Assembly: GCA_964499985.1 (NCBI GenBank) | Contig: CAZCMX010000010.1 | Span: 1-49,203 of the forward strand | DNA length: 49,203 bases | Source of the DNA: UBA5734 sp964499985 | GTDB taxonomy: Bacteria > Bacillota > Clostridia > Saccharofermentanales > UBA5734 | Reading direction: 5' to 3' | Part shown: positions 33,223 to 42,307 of the stretch, piece after piece | Layout: each line of letters starts with the position of its first letter | How positions within the stretch are numbered: the stretch's first letter is position 1 | Translations under genes and position numbers: made by a program | Notes under the pieces: model-generated | Told to the model about the DNA's origin: nothing | The model's database searches: none | The model's input: only the letters and a program-made list of their open reading frames with translations

Positions 33223-34947
33223 TCAGTTGAAATTGTATTTGGTGACGATCGGGGTGCGGCCGGTGGCCTGGTCATTGAAATATTCGTAGAGGCAGATGCC
33301 GAGGAAGGAGCCCTGGATATTCTTGACATTGGTGTAGCCGAGGCCTTTCAGGGCCATATAGGCATTATAGCTGCGGGCGCTGGAACGGCAGTGCACATAG
33401 ACCGGTACATCGCGCGGGATTTCGCTGACGCGGTCGCGCAACTGGCTCAGCGGAATGTTGACGGCATTATTCAGGTGGCCATGGCGGAATTCGCCGGGTT
33501 CACGGACGTCCACAATGAAGGCGCCGTTTTCGACCAACTCGCGGGCCTGAGTGACTTTGACCTCCTCGAGGTCGCCGTTGAGGTTATTGATCGCAACCAG
33601 AGCGGCGATATTGACAACGTCGCGGCCGGTGCCGAAGGGCGGCGCATAGCAGAGCTCAAGCTCCTTGAGGTCTTCGATGGTGCCGCCCATGGTGACGAGG
33701 GTGGCGATCACATCGACCCGCTTGTCGACATTGCCTTTGCCGGCAGCCTGGGCACCGAGGATGCGGCCAGTCGGGACTTCATAGACGAGCTTGAAATGCA
33801 TGACATTGACGTCAGGCATCAGGCCGACTTTATCACCCGGCATGACATAGACCGAGTCGACCGGGATGCCGGCGCGTTCTGCCGCCTTGACGGTCAGGCC
33901 AGTCGAGGCAAAATTCATGTCAAAGACCTCAACCACTGAGGAACCGATGACGCCTTTGTTCTGGTGCGGAATGCCGTACATATGGTCGGCAGCGGCACGG
34001 GCCTGGCGGATGGCCGGACCAGCCAGGGCGAGGCGGGTCGGGGTGTGGAGCAGGCGGTGGAAGACTTCGATCGCATCGCCGACGGCGTAGATGTCGGGGT
34101 CGCTGGTGACATAATTGTGGTCGACCTTGATGCCACCGGTCTTGCCGATTTCCAGGCCAGCTGCGACCGCGAGGCTGGTTTCGGGGCGGACACCGATCGC
34201 CATGACGACAGCCTGGGCCGGGATCTGTTTGCCGGAGGCCAGCTCGATCGCATTGGGCAGGACCTTGGCGATCCCGTCACCGACAATCAGGTTGACACCA
34301 TGGTCGATCAGGGTTTTGTGGACCATCTGGACCATGTCATAGTCAAATGGCGCCAGGACCTGGTCTGCGGCCTCGACGAGGGTGATATTGAAGCCGACTT
34401 TCCTGAGGTTTTCGGCTACTTCAAGGCCGATGAAACCACCACCGATGACGACAACGTCGCTGATATTGCTCTTCTGGTTATTATCATCACTGACTGAATC
34501 CTTCTTGAGGAATTTGTTCAGCTTGTCAATATCGACCACATTGCGAACGATGAAGACATTTTCGTTGCGAGCGCCTTCGATATTGGGCACGATCGGATTA
34601 GCTCCGGGTGACAGGAAGAGCTTGTCATAGGTTTCTTCATAGGTTTCGCCGGTCAGGACATTCTTGACGGTGACAGACTTGGCCTCGCGATGGATGGCGA
34701 CGACTTCATTATTGACCCGGGCATCGATATTGTATTTGACCTTGAAGGTTTCGGGATCGACGAGCACCAGCCAGTCGGCTTCCGGCACAATGCCGCTCAG
34801 GTGATAGGGCAGTGAGCAGTTGGAAAAAGAGACGTGGGGCCCCTTTTCAAACATGATGATCTGGGCCGACTCATCCAGGCGACGGACGCGGGCTGCTGCG
34901 GATGCGCCACCGGCGACACCGCCGACGATCAGGACTTTTTTGCTCAT
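33223..34947 (-). CDS. CoA-disulfide reductase-rhodanese fusion flavoprotein
   Basis: The 574-residue protein joins an FAD/NAD(P)H disulfide reductase (1-450) with a rhodanese domain (about 465-565). The FAD loop GGVAGGASAA is at 9-18. The single redox cysteine is Cys44 in SFSNCSLPYHLSG, as in CoA-disulfide and polysulfide reductases. The NAD(P)H motif is VVIGGGFIGLEVAENL. The rhodanese active site is Cys520 in VHCRSSARS. Likely substrates are CoA disulfide, persulfides or polysulfide, or oxygen as in related NADH oxidases; the sequence does not decide. It stands alone with GGGAGG before the ATG. A near-palindrome (GTAACTGCAGTCAC, 35046-35059) lies about 100 nt upstream and may bind a regulator. 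Confidence 0.92.
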   Translation of the reverse strand: MSKKVLIVGGVAGGASAAARVRRLDESAQIIMFEKGPHVSFSNCSLPYHLSGIVPEADWLVLVDPETFKVKYNIDARVNNEVVAIHREAKSVTVKNVLTGETYEETYDKLFLSPGANPIVPNIEGARNENVFIVRNVVDIDKLNKFLKKDSVSDDNNQKSNISDVVVIGGGFIGLEVAENLRKVGFNITLVEAADQVLAPFDYDMVQMVHKTLIDHGVNLIVGDGIAKVLPNAIELASGKQIPAQAVVMAIGVRPETSLAVAAGLEIGKTGGIKVDHNYVTSDPDIYAVGDAIEVFHRLLHTPTRLALAGPAIRQARAAADHMYGIPHQNKGVIGSSVVEVFDMNFASTGLTVKAAERAGIPVDSVYVMPGDKVGLMPDVNVMHFKLVYEVPTGRILGAQAAGKGNVDKRVDVIATLVTMGGTIEDLKELELCYAPPFGTGRDVVNIAALVAINNLNGDLEEVKVTQARELVENGAFIVDVREPGEFRHGHLNNAVNIPLSQLRDRVSEIPRDVPVYVHCRSSARSYNAYMALKGLGYTNVKNIQGSFLGICLYEYFNDQATGRTPIVTKYNFN

Positions 34948-35199
34948 TTTTCGATTCCTCCCAATGGATTTGGCTTTAGCTATAAGGCGAGTATTGATAT
35001 ACCGTAAACGTTAGCAACTTTAGCACAGGTCTGGAGCCGTTGTGAGTAACTGCAGTCACACAGAACAAATTTCGTCTGGCTGGCTGAGGAGCCCTCCAGA
35101 CAGGCCAAGGTGCAGCTGGTTGGAGACATTTCCTATTGTACGCCTGCCAGATCAAATCAGGGCGGTCAAAAATCCCGTTCCGGACGTCTTGAACCGGAT

Positions 35200-35895
35200 T
35201 CAGGACCTTTTGGACCGGATCTTGTTGATCAGGCTCAGGATCAGGAGCGGCGAAAATTCCAGGACCAGAACCAGCGAAACGAGGGAGAAAAAAGCGGTCG
35301 GCCGGTCGCCGAACAAGGCCTCGCCCGCCATGACGATGGCAATGATTTTGGGCAGGAAGCCGGCCAGGGAGCCGAGCAGAAAGGTCGGGAAATGAATGCC
35401 AGCGGCACCGAGGAACATATTGGTCAGGTCAGCCGGGGGTGGCAGGAAGCGGAAAATGATGCAGCTGGCCAGGGGGTTTTTCTGGGTCAGCTGCAGCATC
35501 CAGCGGGAAAACCGGTAGCGTTCAAGCCGGGGCACGATCTGCTCAACGCCCCATTTGGAACCCCAATAATAGCCGATCGTCATTTCCACCATCAGGCCTG
35601 CGAGGGAGACCAGGACGGCATAGAATGGCGGAAATAAAAGGCTGGCTGTAAAATAGAGGGCATTGAGCGGGATGATCACCAGGATGGTTTTCAGAGCATA
35701 GAGGAAAACAAGCGAAAAAGCCGCCAGCCAGGGGGTATGCGGGATGAATTCCGACAAATCCTGCCAGGGGATGCGCGAAACCTCCCAGAACAGGTAGATG
35801 AGCACCAGCAGAACGGGCACAATCGCCACGCGGCGCGGCCAGGTCAGCTGGCGCCAGCGATCACGTAGGGGATGGTCTGCAGTTGTTTTCGGCAT
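35200..35895 (-). CDS. TVP38/TMEM64 family (VTT domain) membrane protein
   Basis: The 231-residue protein has about six hydrophobic segments. The conserved motif FRFLPPPADLTNMFLGAAGI and the following GSLAGFLPKIIAIVMAGEAL are the VTT/DedA-superfamily signature, close to the TVP38 group. YYWGSKWG is the earlier glycine motif. Such proteins act in membrane lipid scrambling or transport; the substrate here is unknown. The ATG has only a weak AAAGAG ribosome binding site. It is divergent from the DUF2680-like gene. Confidence 0.85.
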   Translation of the reverse strand: MPKTTADHPLRDRWRQLTWPRRVAIVPVLLVLIYLFWEVSRIPWQDLSEFIPHTPWLAAFSLVFLYALKTILVIIPLNALYFTASLLFPPFYAVLVSLAGLMVEMTIGYYWGSKWGVEQIVPRLERYRFSRWMLQLTQKNPLASCIIFRFLPPPADLTNMFLGAAGIHFPTFLLGSLAGFLPKIIAIVMAGEALFGDRPTAFFSLVSLVLVLEFSPLLILSLINKIRSKRS

Positions 35896-36065
35896 CGGGC
35901 GCTCTTTTCCGTATTTTCGAGCAGGTGCTTGTCTCAGGTTTGAAACCAGTATCCCATGCGCTGGCCGGATCGCCTAGCCCAGAACGGATCGCGCTGGAAA
36001 AATATTTTTCTCCATACATTTTTCTCACTTTTTCATCACATTTGTTTCTTATCCTGAACATACAA

Positions 36066-36104
36066 GGCACCACACGGTGCCGGACAATGCACCTTGAACG
36101 GTGC
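36066..36104 (+). promoter_or_regulatory. Two adjacent GCACC/GGTGC inverted repeats ahead of the secreted protein gene
   Basis: GGCACC/GGTGCC (36066-36071 with 36076-36081) and GCACC/GGTGC (36089-36093 with 36100-36104) share the same arms. They lie 20-60 nt before the ATG at 36125, so they may be twin operators or 5' UTR hairpins. A 14-bp palindrome GAAAAATATTTTTC (35997-36010) lies further upstream. Confidence 0.45.
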
Positions 36105-36124
36105 AGAAAGAAAGGTGAATCACA

Positions 36125-36649
36125 ATGAAATCGAAAAAAGTGCTGGTCGTCCTGGCCATCGTCACAACCATCCTGGTCGCATTCGCCAGTGTATCCTTTG
36201 CTGCTTCCATCTATGGATCGCCAGCCGAGATCATTGCCGGGCTGACTGGCAAATCGGTCGATGATGTCTATGCGGCGCGCCAGAACGGCGAAACGCTTGG
36301 CGAACAGGCAGCAGCTGCTGGCCAGCTCGATGCCTTCCAGGCCGAGCGGCTGAAATTGATGCAGGACCGTCTGGCTCAGCTGGTCGAAGATGGCCGCCTG
36401 ACGCAGGCTGAGTCCGATGCGCGCCTGGCCCAGATCGAAGCTGCCATCGCAGCCTGTGACGGTACGGGCGAAGGTGCCCTGGGCGGCATGATGGGTGGCC
36501 GTGGTGGTCGCGGTGGTCTGGGCGGCCAGGGTGTCTGTGGTGGCACGCCTGCTCAGGATGGCACGGGTAGCCAGTTTGGCGGCCGTGGCGGTCGCGGCGG
36601 CATGGGTGGCTGGGCTCAAGGCTCAGCCCAGGCGGCCTCCCAGGCCTGA
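36125..36649 (+). CDS. Secreted DUF2680-like protein with Gly/Arg-rich tail
   Basis: The 174-residue product has a signal peptide (MKSKK then a hydrophobic core, likely cleavage after SFA-A near residue 26). The mature part (27-115) is helical, with SPAEIIAGLTGKSVDDVYAA, GRLTQAESDARLAQIEAAIA and an ACDGTG end, like DUF2680/YckD proteins of Bacillota. The tail (116-174) is glycine-rich, with two GGRGGRGG copies. The function is unknown; envelope or stress response is a guess. SD AAGGTG precedes the ATG. Confidence 0.75.
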   Translation: MKSKKVLVVLAIVTTILVAFASVSFAASIYGSPAEIIAGLTGKSVDDVYAARQNGETLGEQAAAAGQLDAFQAERLKLMQDRLAQLVEDGRLTQAESDARLAQIEAAIAACDGTGEGALGGMMGGRGGRGGLGGQGVCGGTPAQDGTGSQFGGRGGRGGMGGWAQGSAQAASQA

Positions 36650-36686
36650 CCGAAGTCTGAAACAATCCCGATATCCAGGCAGGTGC

Positions 36687-38366
36687 TCAGGCTTCGGTCC
36701 CGCGGCTGAGCACCACAGCCTGATAGGGCGCGAGCTTGACTTGGCCGGCATGGCGGTCGATGGTCGCTGAATTGTTCAGCAAAATCGTGTCATACTGGTC
36801 AGCGATGGCCAAGGTTGCCGGTTGATTCTGGAAATTGAGCGCGACCAGGACCGAGCCGGTTCCGTGGTTGCGGGTGAAAGCGATGATGTGCTGGTCCAAA
36901 GCCTCGACCGGCTGGAAATCGCCATCGACCAGACAGTCCCGCGTCGCTGGCGCTTTGCGCAGCTGAATCAGTTTTTTGTAGAAGGCCCGGATGGATGTAC
37001 CGTCATTCATCTGGGCTTTTGCATTGACCTGCGGATAATTGGGGTTGATTTTCAGCCAGGGCTGGCCGGTCGTGAAGCCGGCTTTTTCACTGTCATCCCA
37101 GGGGAACGGGGTCCGGGCATGGTCGCGGCTGCGGGCAAACATCGCCTGCAGCGCCTCAGCCTCGGAAAGTCCGGCAGCCAGGGCGCGTGCATATTTGTCG
37201 TGCGTCGACAGGTCATTGTACTCGTCGATCGAGTCCATCGGGCAATTGGTCATGCCCAGCTCCTCACCCTGGTAAATGTAGGGGGTGCCGCGGGCCAGCA
37301 GGACCAGGCAGGCGAGCATCGTCGCGCTGGCATAGCCGATGTCCTGGGCCGGGATGTATTTGTTCAGGGAGCGGGGCTGGTCGTGGTTTTCCAGATAATT
37401 GGCACTCCAGCCGGTTTTCTGGGTCTCGGCCATCAAGGCATAGAAGGCATTGCGGAAATCCGGCACCGTCCAGCCGCTGCCAATATGCCAGACATCCTCG
37501 CAAATATCGATATCAGCGATCGAGAAGTCGAAGATCATCGAGAAAAAGCCGTCTTCGCCGACGTATTTCGGCAGGTCCTCGAATGGCACCCCGGGGGCCT
37601 CCGCCACGGTCAGGCTCTGGTGTGGCTTGAAGGTCCGTTCCTTGAGCTCGGTCAGGAAATCTTCAATCCCGGGCTGGTTGAGGCTGGCCTTCTGGATCAG
37701 GGCCAGGCCGTCGGGCTGGTCAGGTTCGAGCATCGGGAACTCGAGGTTTTTCTTGATGAAGGTGATCGCATCAATCCGGAAACCGGCCAGGCCTTTGTCG
37801 AGCCACCAATTGACCATTGCGTAGAGCTTTTCCCGGACGACCGGATTTTCCCAGTTGAGATCCGGCTGCTCCCTGGCAAAGACATGCAGATAATATAGTC
37901 CAGTATCGCGGATCGGTTCCCAGGCATTGCCGCCGAACAGCGAGCGCCAATTGGTTGGCGGGCCGCCCGCCTGGCCTTCGCGGATATAGTAATACTGGCC
38001 ATACTCCCCGGTTGGATCGGCCCAGGCTTGCTTGAACCACTCATGCTCATTCGAGGTGTGATTGATCACCAGGTCCAGGATGATCTTGATCCCGCGCGCA
38101 TCGGCGGCGCGAATCAGCTCGAGGGCATCCTCATCGGTGCCAAACTGCGGATCGACCCGGTAATAGTCGGAAATATCATAGCCATTGTCAGCCATCGGTG
38201 ACTGGTAGAATGGGCAGATCCAGAGGATATCCACCCCCAGGTCGGCCAGATAGGGCAGCTTCTCGATGATGCCGCGCAAATCCCCGATCCCATCCCCATT
38301 CGAGTCATAGAAGCTCTTCGGATAGATCTGATAAACAATCTTGTCCTTCCACCACGGTCCCGCCAT
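36687..38366 (-). CDS. Alpha-glucosidase, GH13 family
   Basis: The 559-residue protein is a cytosolic GH13 enzyme of the oligosaccharide alpha-glucosidase group. Ca-site motif DSNGDGIGDL (21-30); catalytic nucleophile Asp199 in GFRIDAI; acid/base Glu256 in VAEAPG; transition-state Asp329 in ENHD. The residue after the nucleophile is Ala rather than the Val of oligo-1,6-glucosidases, which hints at alpha-1,4 preference (inference). No signal peptide. SD GGGAGG precedes the ATG. No sugar transport gene is adjacent, but the lone sugar ABC ATPase could supply a linked importer. Confidence 0.93.
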   Translation of the reverse strand: MAGPWWKDKIVYQIYPKSFYDSNGDGIGDLRGIIEKLPYLADLGVDILWICPFYQSPMADNGYDISDYYRVDPQFGTDEDALELIRAADARGIKIILDLVINHTSNEHEWFKQAWADPTGEYGQYYYIREGQAGGPPTNWRSLFGGNAWEPIRDTGLYYLHVFAREQPDLNWENPVVREKLYAMVNWWLDKGLAGFRIDAITFIKKNLEFPMLEPDQPDGLALIQKASLNQPGIEDFLTELKERTFKPHQSLTVAEAPGVPFEDLPKYVGEDGFFSMIFDFSIADIDICEDVWHIGSGWTVPDFRNAFYALMAETQKTGWSANYLENHDQPRSLNKYIPAQDIGYASATMLACLVLLARGTPYIYQGEELGMTNCPMDSIDEYNDLSTHDKYARALAAGLSEAEALQAMFARSRDHARTPFPWDDSEKAGFTTGQPWLKINPNYPQVNAKAQMNDGTSIRAFYKKLIQLRKAPATRDCLVDGDFQPVEALDQHIIAFTRNHGTGSVLVALNFQNQPATLAIADQYDTILLNNSATIDRHAGQVKLAPYQAVVLSRGTEA

Positions 38367-38479
38367 TCGCCACAGTCCTCCCGGTCAGCTGCTGCCAGCT
38401 TTTTTTGAGCCGCCAGTCCCAAAACGAATCCTTGAAAGGGCTTGTCCCTTGGGCTGGTCGCTGCTTCACCAATACTGTC

Positions 38480-38508
38480 ATTATAGGCGACCTGATCTGG
38501 CCTGGCAT
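38480..38508 (-). promoter_or_regulatory. Promoter of the alpha-glucosidase gene
   Basis: On the minus strand, ATGCCA (38503-38508) and a perfect TATAAT (38480-38485) are 17 nt apart, about 115 nt before the ATG. The -35 is a 4/6 match. Confidence 0.5.
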
Positions 38509-38530
38509 GTCTTTTCTGGCCAGGATGCTG

Positions 38531-39769
38531 TCAATTGTTCTTGCAGCTGAGATCCTGGCCTTGCATATAGCGGTCCATGGCATCGGCGACCAGGCGGGAA
38601 TATTTGACGGCTTCAACGACGGTGCGGGCGCCGTTGACGACGTCACCGGAAGCGAAGACGCCCGGTCTTGAGGTCGAGCCGCAGTCATCCGTGACGACAA
38701 GGCCGCGGCTGGAGGTCTCAATACCGGTGGTGGTATTGACGATATAGTCGCGCGGGCCCTGGCTGATGGCAATGATGGTCGATTGAGCGGGCTGCAGGAG
38801 ATCGGAGCCTTCCAGCTCGCTGGCAGTTCCGTCTGCAGCATACTCGAGCGTTCGCATGACCGGGCCTGCTTCGGTCAATTCAACCGGCATCAGGCAAAAC
38901 TTGAACTCGACGCCGTCGATTTTGGCATAGTCGATCTCGCGGCTGGAGGCAGCGGCCGTCGGCTTGCGGCCATAGATGGTGACCTGGCGGCTGCCTTTGC
39001 GGATCGCGGTCCGGGCTGCATCGATCGCTGAATTACCAACCCCGATCACAGCGACTGAATCCCCCAGATCGTAGGCATCGGGGTTTGACAGGTAGTCGAT
39101 GGCAAAATGGACATTGCCCAGACTTTCCCCTTTGATTTTCAGCGTATTGGGCCGCCAGACGCCGGTGCCGATGAAAATCGCAGCATAACCGTCGCGGAAC
39201 AGGTCATCGACACTCAGGGCCGAGCCAATCATGGTATTCGGCCGGATGCGCACCCCCATTTCGAGCAGCAACTTGCGATAGCGTTCAAGGATCGTTTTCG
39301 GCAGGCGGAAATCCGGAATGCCGTACTGAAGGACGCCGCCGATCTGCTCCCGGCTGTCGAACAAGGTCACAGCATAGCCACGGCTCGCCAGAACGACAGA
39401 AATCGTGATCCCGGCGGGTCCAGAGCCAATGATGGCCACCTGTTTGCCATTGCGCGGCGGCCGAGCCGTTGAATGGCGCTCGAGATAGGCATCTGATATA
39501 TAGTGTTCGATGCTGCTGATATGGATCGGCATGCCCTTTTTGTTGAGAATGCAATGGCCCTCGCACTGTCTTTCATGATCACAGACCAAAGAGCAGATGA
39601 TCGACAGCGGATTGTTTTCGAACAAGTGCTGGCCAGCCTGTTCCAGGTTCCCGCCGAGAAAGTCCTGGATCATTTCCGGAATGGCAGTTTCGATTGGACA
39701 ACCCGCTTTGCAAAGCGGTTTTTTGCAATTGAGACAGCGCCGAGCTTCATTGACAACATGTAAAGCCAT
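38531..39769 (-). CDS. GltD-like NAD(P)H oxidoreductase (glutamate synthase small subunit family)
   Basis: The 412-residue protein has an N-terminal iron-sulfur region with Cys12, 15, 20 and 24 (RRCLNCKKPLCKAGCPI) and Cys59, 63, 69 and 73. An FAD loop GSGPAG (115-120) and an NADPH loop GVGNSA (243-248) follow. It belongs to the GltD/NfnL/SudA family that passes electrons between NADPH and a partner. No large subunit gltB or nfnA is near, so the true reaction is open. The ATG at 39769 has AAGGAGGG upstream; the frame is open to 39805. Confidence 0.85.
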   Translation of the reverse strand: MALHVVNEARRCLNCKKPLCKAGCPIETAIPEMIQDFLGGNLEQAGQHLFENNPLSIICSLVCDHERQCEGHCILNKKGMPIHISSIEHYISDAYLERHSTARPPRNGKQVAIIGSGPAGITISVVLASRGYAVTLFDSREQIGGVLQYGIPDFRLPKTILERYRKLLLEMGVRIRPNTMIGSALSVDDLFRDGYAAIFIGTGVWRPNTLKIKGESLGNVHFAIDYLSNPDAYDLGDSVAVIGVGNSAIDAARTAIRKGSRQVTIYGRKPTAAASSREIDYAKIDGVEFKFCLMPVELTEAGPVMRTLEYAADGTASELEGSDLLQPAQSTIIAISQGPRDYIVNTTTGIETSSRGLVVTDDCGSTSRPGVFASGDVVNGARTVVEAVKYSRLVADAMDRYMQGQDLSCKNN

Positions 39770-39825
39770 GAAAAATGGCCCTCCTTGCACCTTTTTTGAA
39801 TTCACACCACAGACGATGCTGCATC

Positions 39826-39831
39826 ATTATA
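39826..39831 (-). promoter_or_regulatory. -10 box upstream of the GltD-like gene
   Basis: A perfect TATAAT on the minus strand lies about 57 nt before the ATG. The -35 (TAGAGC at 17-nt spacing) is weak, so this may need an activator. Confidence 0.4.
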
Positions 39832-39908
39832 AAGATTCCGGAGAGCCAGCTCTATGATTATCTTACACAAAACATGGCAAGAATTGCTTTGATTCATGTC
39901 ACTCAGGC

Positions 39909-39942
39909 AATAAAGCCCCCACCCGCGCACGGATGAGGGCTT
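39909..39942 (-). terminator. Terminator of the ula operon
   Basis: A 13-bp stem with two G-U pairs (39913-39925 with 39930-39942, 4-nt loop) follows ulaG by 40 nt. On the minus strand CTTTATT follows the stem, so the U-run is short but present. Confidence 0.75.
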
Positions 39943-39981
39943 CCCCCAAAGAAGGTTGTCTGATGGATCTGCGGGAAAAAC

Positions 39982-41040
39982 TTACAGGATCGAGCGGAAG
40001 GGCACGTTCGGTTCGTCCGTGAAGGCGTCCTCGAAACCGCGGCGATAGTGGTACTGGATCTTGTCCTTATCCTGCGGGTAGGTGAATTTGCCGCCGACAT
40101 CCCAGATGAAGGGCTTGAATCCGTATTGCAGGACATGCTTCTTGTAATTGTAGAGCATCAGGATCTCCAGCGGATCCGCCTTGAAATTGGACCAGACATC
40201 ATAGTGGAACGGGATGACGACCTTGGTGTTCAGGGCTTCAGCCATGCGCAGGATGTCGATCGAGGTCATCTTGTCCTGATTGCCGACCGGGTTTTCACCG
40301 TAGGAGCCGAGGGCGACATCGATCTGGTGGTCCTTGCCGTGCTTGGCATAGTAGACGGAATAATGGGAATCCCCGCTGTGGTAGATATTGCCGGCCGGGG
40401 TCTTGATCAGGTAATTGACGGCCTTCTCGTCCATATCGGTCGGGCAGACGCCACGGATATCCTCGTCAGCGGTGACCAGGCAGGTGCGGTCAAACGAGTC
40501 GAGCGCCACGATCTCGGTGTCCTTGACCTTGATCACATCGCCGGGCTTGACGACGCGGCAACGTTCGGCCGGCACACCATAGCTCAGCCAGCGGTTGACG
40601 CTTTCCTGCGGGCCGATGAACGGCACGTCCGCGGCGCAGTTTTTCATGACGGCGGCGGCAAAGAAAGGATCGATATGGTCATTGTGGTAATGGGTCGAGA
40701 GCACGGCGTCAACGGTGGTGACGGCGAACGGATCATAAACGATCGGGGCTGCGCGCAGGTTCGGCTGGGTCAGTCGGCCGCCGGTCATATTGCGCATCTG
40801 GTGGAACTTTTCCATCTCCTTGGTCTTCTGGGAACGCTTGCCATTGCCAAACCAGAGGTCGATCGCGATATTGGTGCTGTTCTCGGTCTTGACCCAGATG
40901 CCGGTGCAGCCGATCCACCACATCTTGAAGCTGCCAGGTTCGACGACTTCGGCGTCAATTTCTTCGTTGAGCCAGGTGCCCCATTCCGGGAATGCACCCA
41001 GGATCCATTTTTCGCGGTTCAGTTCATCAATCTTGCTCAT
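39982..41040 (-). CDS. ulaG: Probable L-ascorbate-6-phosphate lactonase (UlaG)
   Basis: UlaG opens the lactone ring of L-ascorbate 6-phosphate, first cytosolic step of ascorbate use. The 352-residue metallo-beta-lactamase-fold protein has the metal motif THYHNDHID (116-124) and the N terminus MSKIDELNREKWILGAFPEW typical of UlaG. It overlaps the upstream ulaE by 4 nt and is last in the operon. SD GAGGAGGCACT. Confidence 0.93.
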   Translation of the reverse strand: MSKIDELNREKWILGAFPEWGTWLNEEIDAEVVEPGSFKMWWIGCTGIWVKTENSTNIAIDLWFGNGKRSQKTKEMEKFHQMRNMTGGRLTQPNLRAAPIVYDPFAVTTVDAVLSTHYHNDHIDPFFAAAVMKNCAADVPFIGPQESVNRWLSYGVPAERCRVVKPGDVIKVKDTEIVALDSFDRTCLVTADEDIRGVCPTDMDEKAVNYLIKTPAGNIYHSGDSHYSVYYAKHGKDHQIDVALGSYGENPVGNQDKMTSIDILRMAEALNTKVVIPFHYDVWSNFKADPLEILMLYNYKKHVLQYGFKPFIWDVGGKFTYPQDKDKIQYHYRRGFEDAFTDEPNVPFRSIL

Positions 41041-41924
41041 AGTGCCTCCTCTTGGCCGTTCGTGGGTAAGAAAAAGGGGCGCAGAAATGCGGCATTGCCA
41101 CGCAAAACAGCCTGCCAGTCAGGCTCGCCGACATGCCAGAATTCTGCGGTGAAGCGGTGGACACCCATCGCCTGCAGCTTCGGCACCAGCTGGCGGAAAT
41201 CGGTATGTCCGGTGCCATAGGGGATCTCCCGGTAATGGCCGGGAATGGTCTCTTTCAAATGGGCTGCACAAATATGGCCGCGGCCAGTCTCCAGGTCATC
41301 CGGCACGGATTGGCCATACAGCAGCGACGCATTGGTCAGGTTGCCGATGTCCGGGTATACCTGGAGATACGGCGAATCGATCGCCTCCACATAGGCCATG
41401 GCCTTGCCGACGGTATCCATGAACGGGGTTTCCATCGTCTCAAAGCCCAGGATGATCCCTTCCCTGCCGGCCAGATCGGCACAGTGCTGGAGGCCTGCGG
41501 CAAACCAGGCGCGGGTCTGTTCAGTGGACGGATCGTAGTAGGTGTCATACCCGGCCAGCTGGATGATCCGGATCCCCAGGTCTGCAGCCAGGTCGATTGC
41601 TTTGGCCATGATGGCCAGGCTTTCGCGGCGAATCGCCGCATCCGGGCTGCCGAGCGGGTATTTGCGGTGGCCGGACAGACACATCGTCTCGATCCGGATA
41701 CCGGCCAGATCCATCTCCTGGCGCAGCTGGCGCCGTTCGAGCGCCGGCCAGTCGAGGCGACTGAGCTTTTCTGCGGTCTCATCGATGCTGATTTCGACAA
41801 AATCGTAGCCCGCAGTACGGGCCGCCGCCAATTTGGCCGGCCAGGTCAGTGCCTGAGGCATGGCCTTTTCATACAAGCCGAGTTTGACCGGGACCTGGGA
41901 ATTCGACCGTACAGGCTGGGTCAT
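41037..41924 (-). CDS. ulaE: L-ribulose-5-phosphate 3-epimerase (UlaE)
   Basis: UlaE converts L-xylulose 5-phosphate to L-ribulose 5-phosphate. The 295-residue TIM-barrel protein has LGLYEKAMPQALTWPAKLAA and YDFVEISIDETAEKLSRLDW, the family N terminus, and IETMCLSGHRKYPLGS. FETMETPFMDTVGKAM holds a metal Glu. It begins 1 nt after the HPr stop (TGACATG) and overlaps ulaG by 4 nt. Confidence 0.93.
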   Translation of the reverse strand: MTQPVRSNSQVPVKLGLYEKAMPQALTWPAKLAAARTAGYDFVEISIDETAEKLSRLDWPALERRQLRQEMDLAGIRIETMCLSGHRKYPLGSPDAAIRRESLAIMAKAIDLAADLGIRIIQLAGYDTYYDPSTEQTRAWFAAGLQHCADLAGREGIILGFETMETPFMDTVGKAMAYVEAIDSPYLQVYPDIGNLTNASLLYGQSVPDDLETGRGHICAAHLKETIPGHYREIPYGTGHTDFRQLVPKLQAMGVHRFTAEFWHVGEPDWQAVLRGNAAFLRPFFLPTNGQEEAL

Positions 41925-41925
41925 G

Positions 41926-42189
41926 TCATTCCCCCAGGCCCGTATCGATCGCCGCGACGAGCGCCGTCATCGCTTGCACTTCATCGGGTCCATCGCAAGA
42001 GAGGTCGATGGCCTGGCCACATTTCGCACCTGCGCTCATGACCATCAGGATCGATTTGGCATTGAAAGACTTGCTGTCTTTGGCAAAAGTGACCGTGCTC
42101 TGGAACTGGGTCGCGACCTGGACGAAATTCTTGGCCGGGCGGGCATGCAAGCCCAGCGGATTTTTGATGGTGACGGTCTGTGTAATCAT
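41926..42189 (-). CDS. HPr-type phosphocarrier protein in the ula operon
   Basis: The 87-residue protein has PTS phosphorylation site His15 in NPLGLHARPA and regulatory Ser46 in FNAKSIL, exactly at the family positions. It can thus take a phosphate from EI and should be a substrate of HPr kinase. I chose the ATG at 42189 with GGAG before it; a GTG four codons earlier overlaps that site. An HPr within a sugar-specific operon suggests either a dedicated carrier or the main HPr under ascorbate control. No ptsI is present here. Confidence 0.93.
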   Translation of the reverse strand: MITQTVTIKNPLGLHARPAKNFVQVATQFQSTVTFAKDSKSFNAKSILMVMSAGAKCGQAIDLSCDGPDEVQAMTALVAAIDTGLGE

Positions 42190-42307
42190 GAAAATCTCCA
42201 CTCTTGTTGCAGGATAAATCTGTATATGACGTGCTCCGGACCTTCTTCCCTTTCAGGACTGGCCGGCATTCTTTTCCTTGTGCATGAGACTTGGTTCGGC
42301 TGGATGA

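Noticed and set aside
34948..35199. Promoter of the CoA-disulfide reductase gene
   Set aside because: Several TATA-like boxes are present but none has a matching -35 at good spacing, so I do not list one.
35861..36665. Minus-strand ORFs opposite the DUF2680-like gene
   Set aside because: Their translations are Ala/Thr- or His/Arg-rich low complexity; the plus frame has a signal peptide, ribosome binding site and family motifs.
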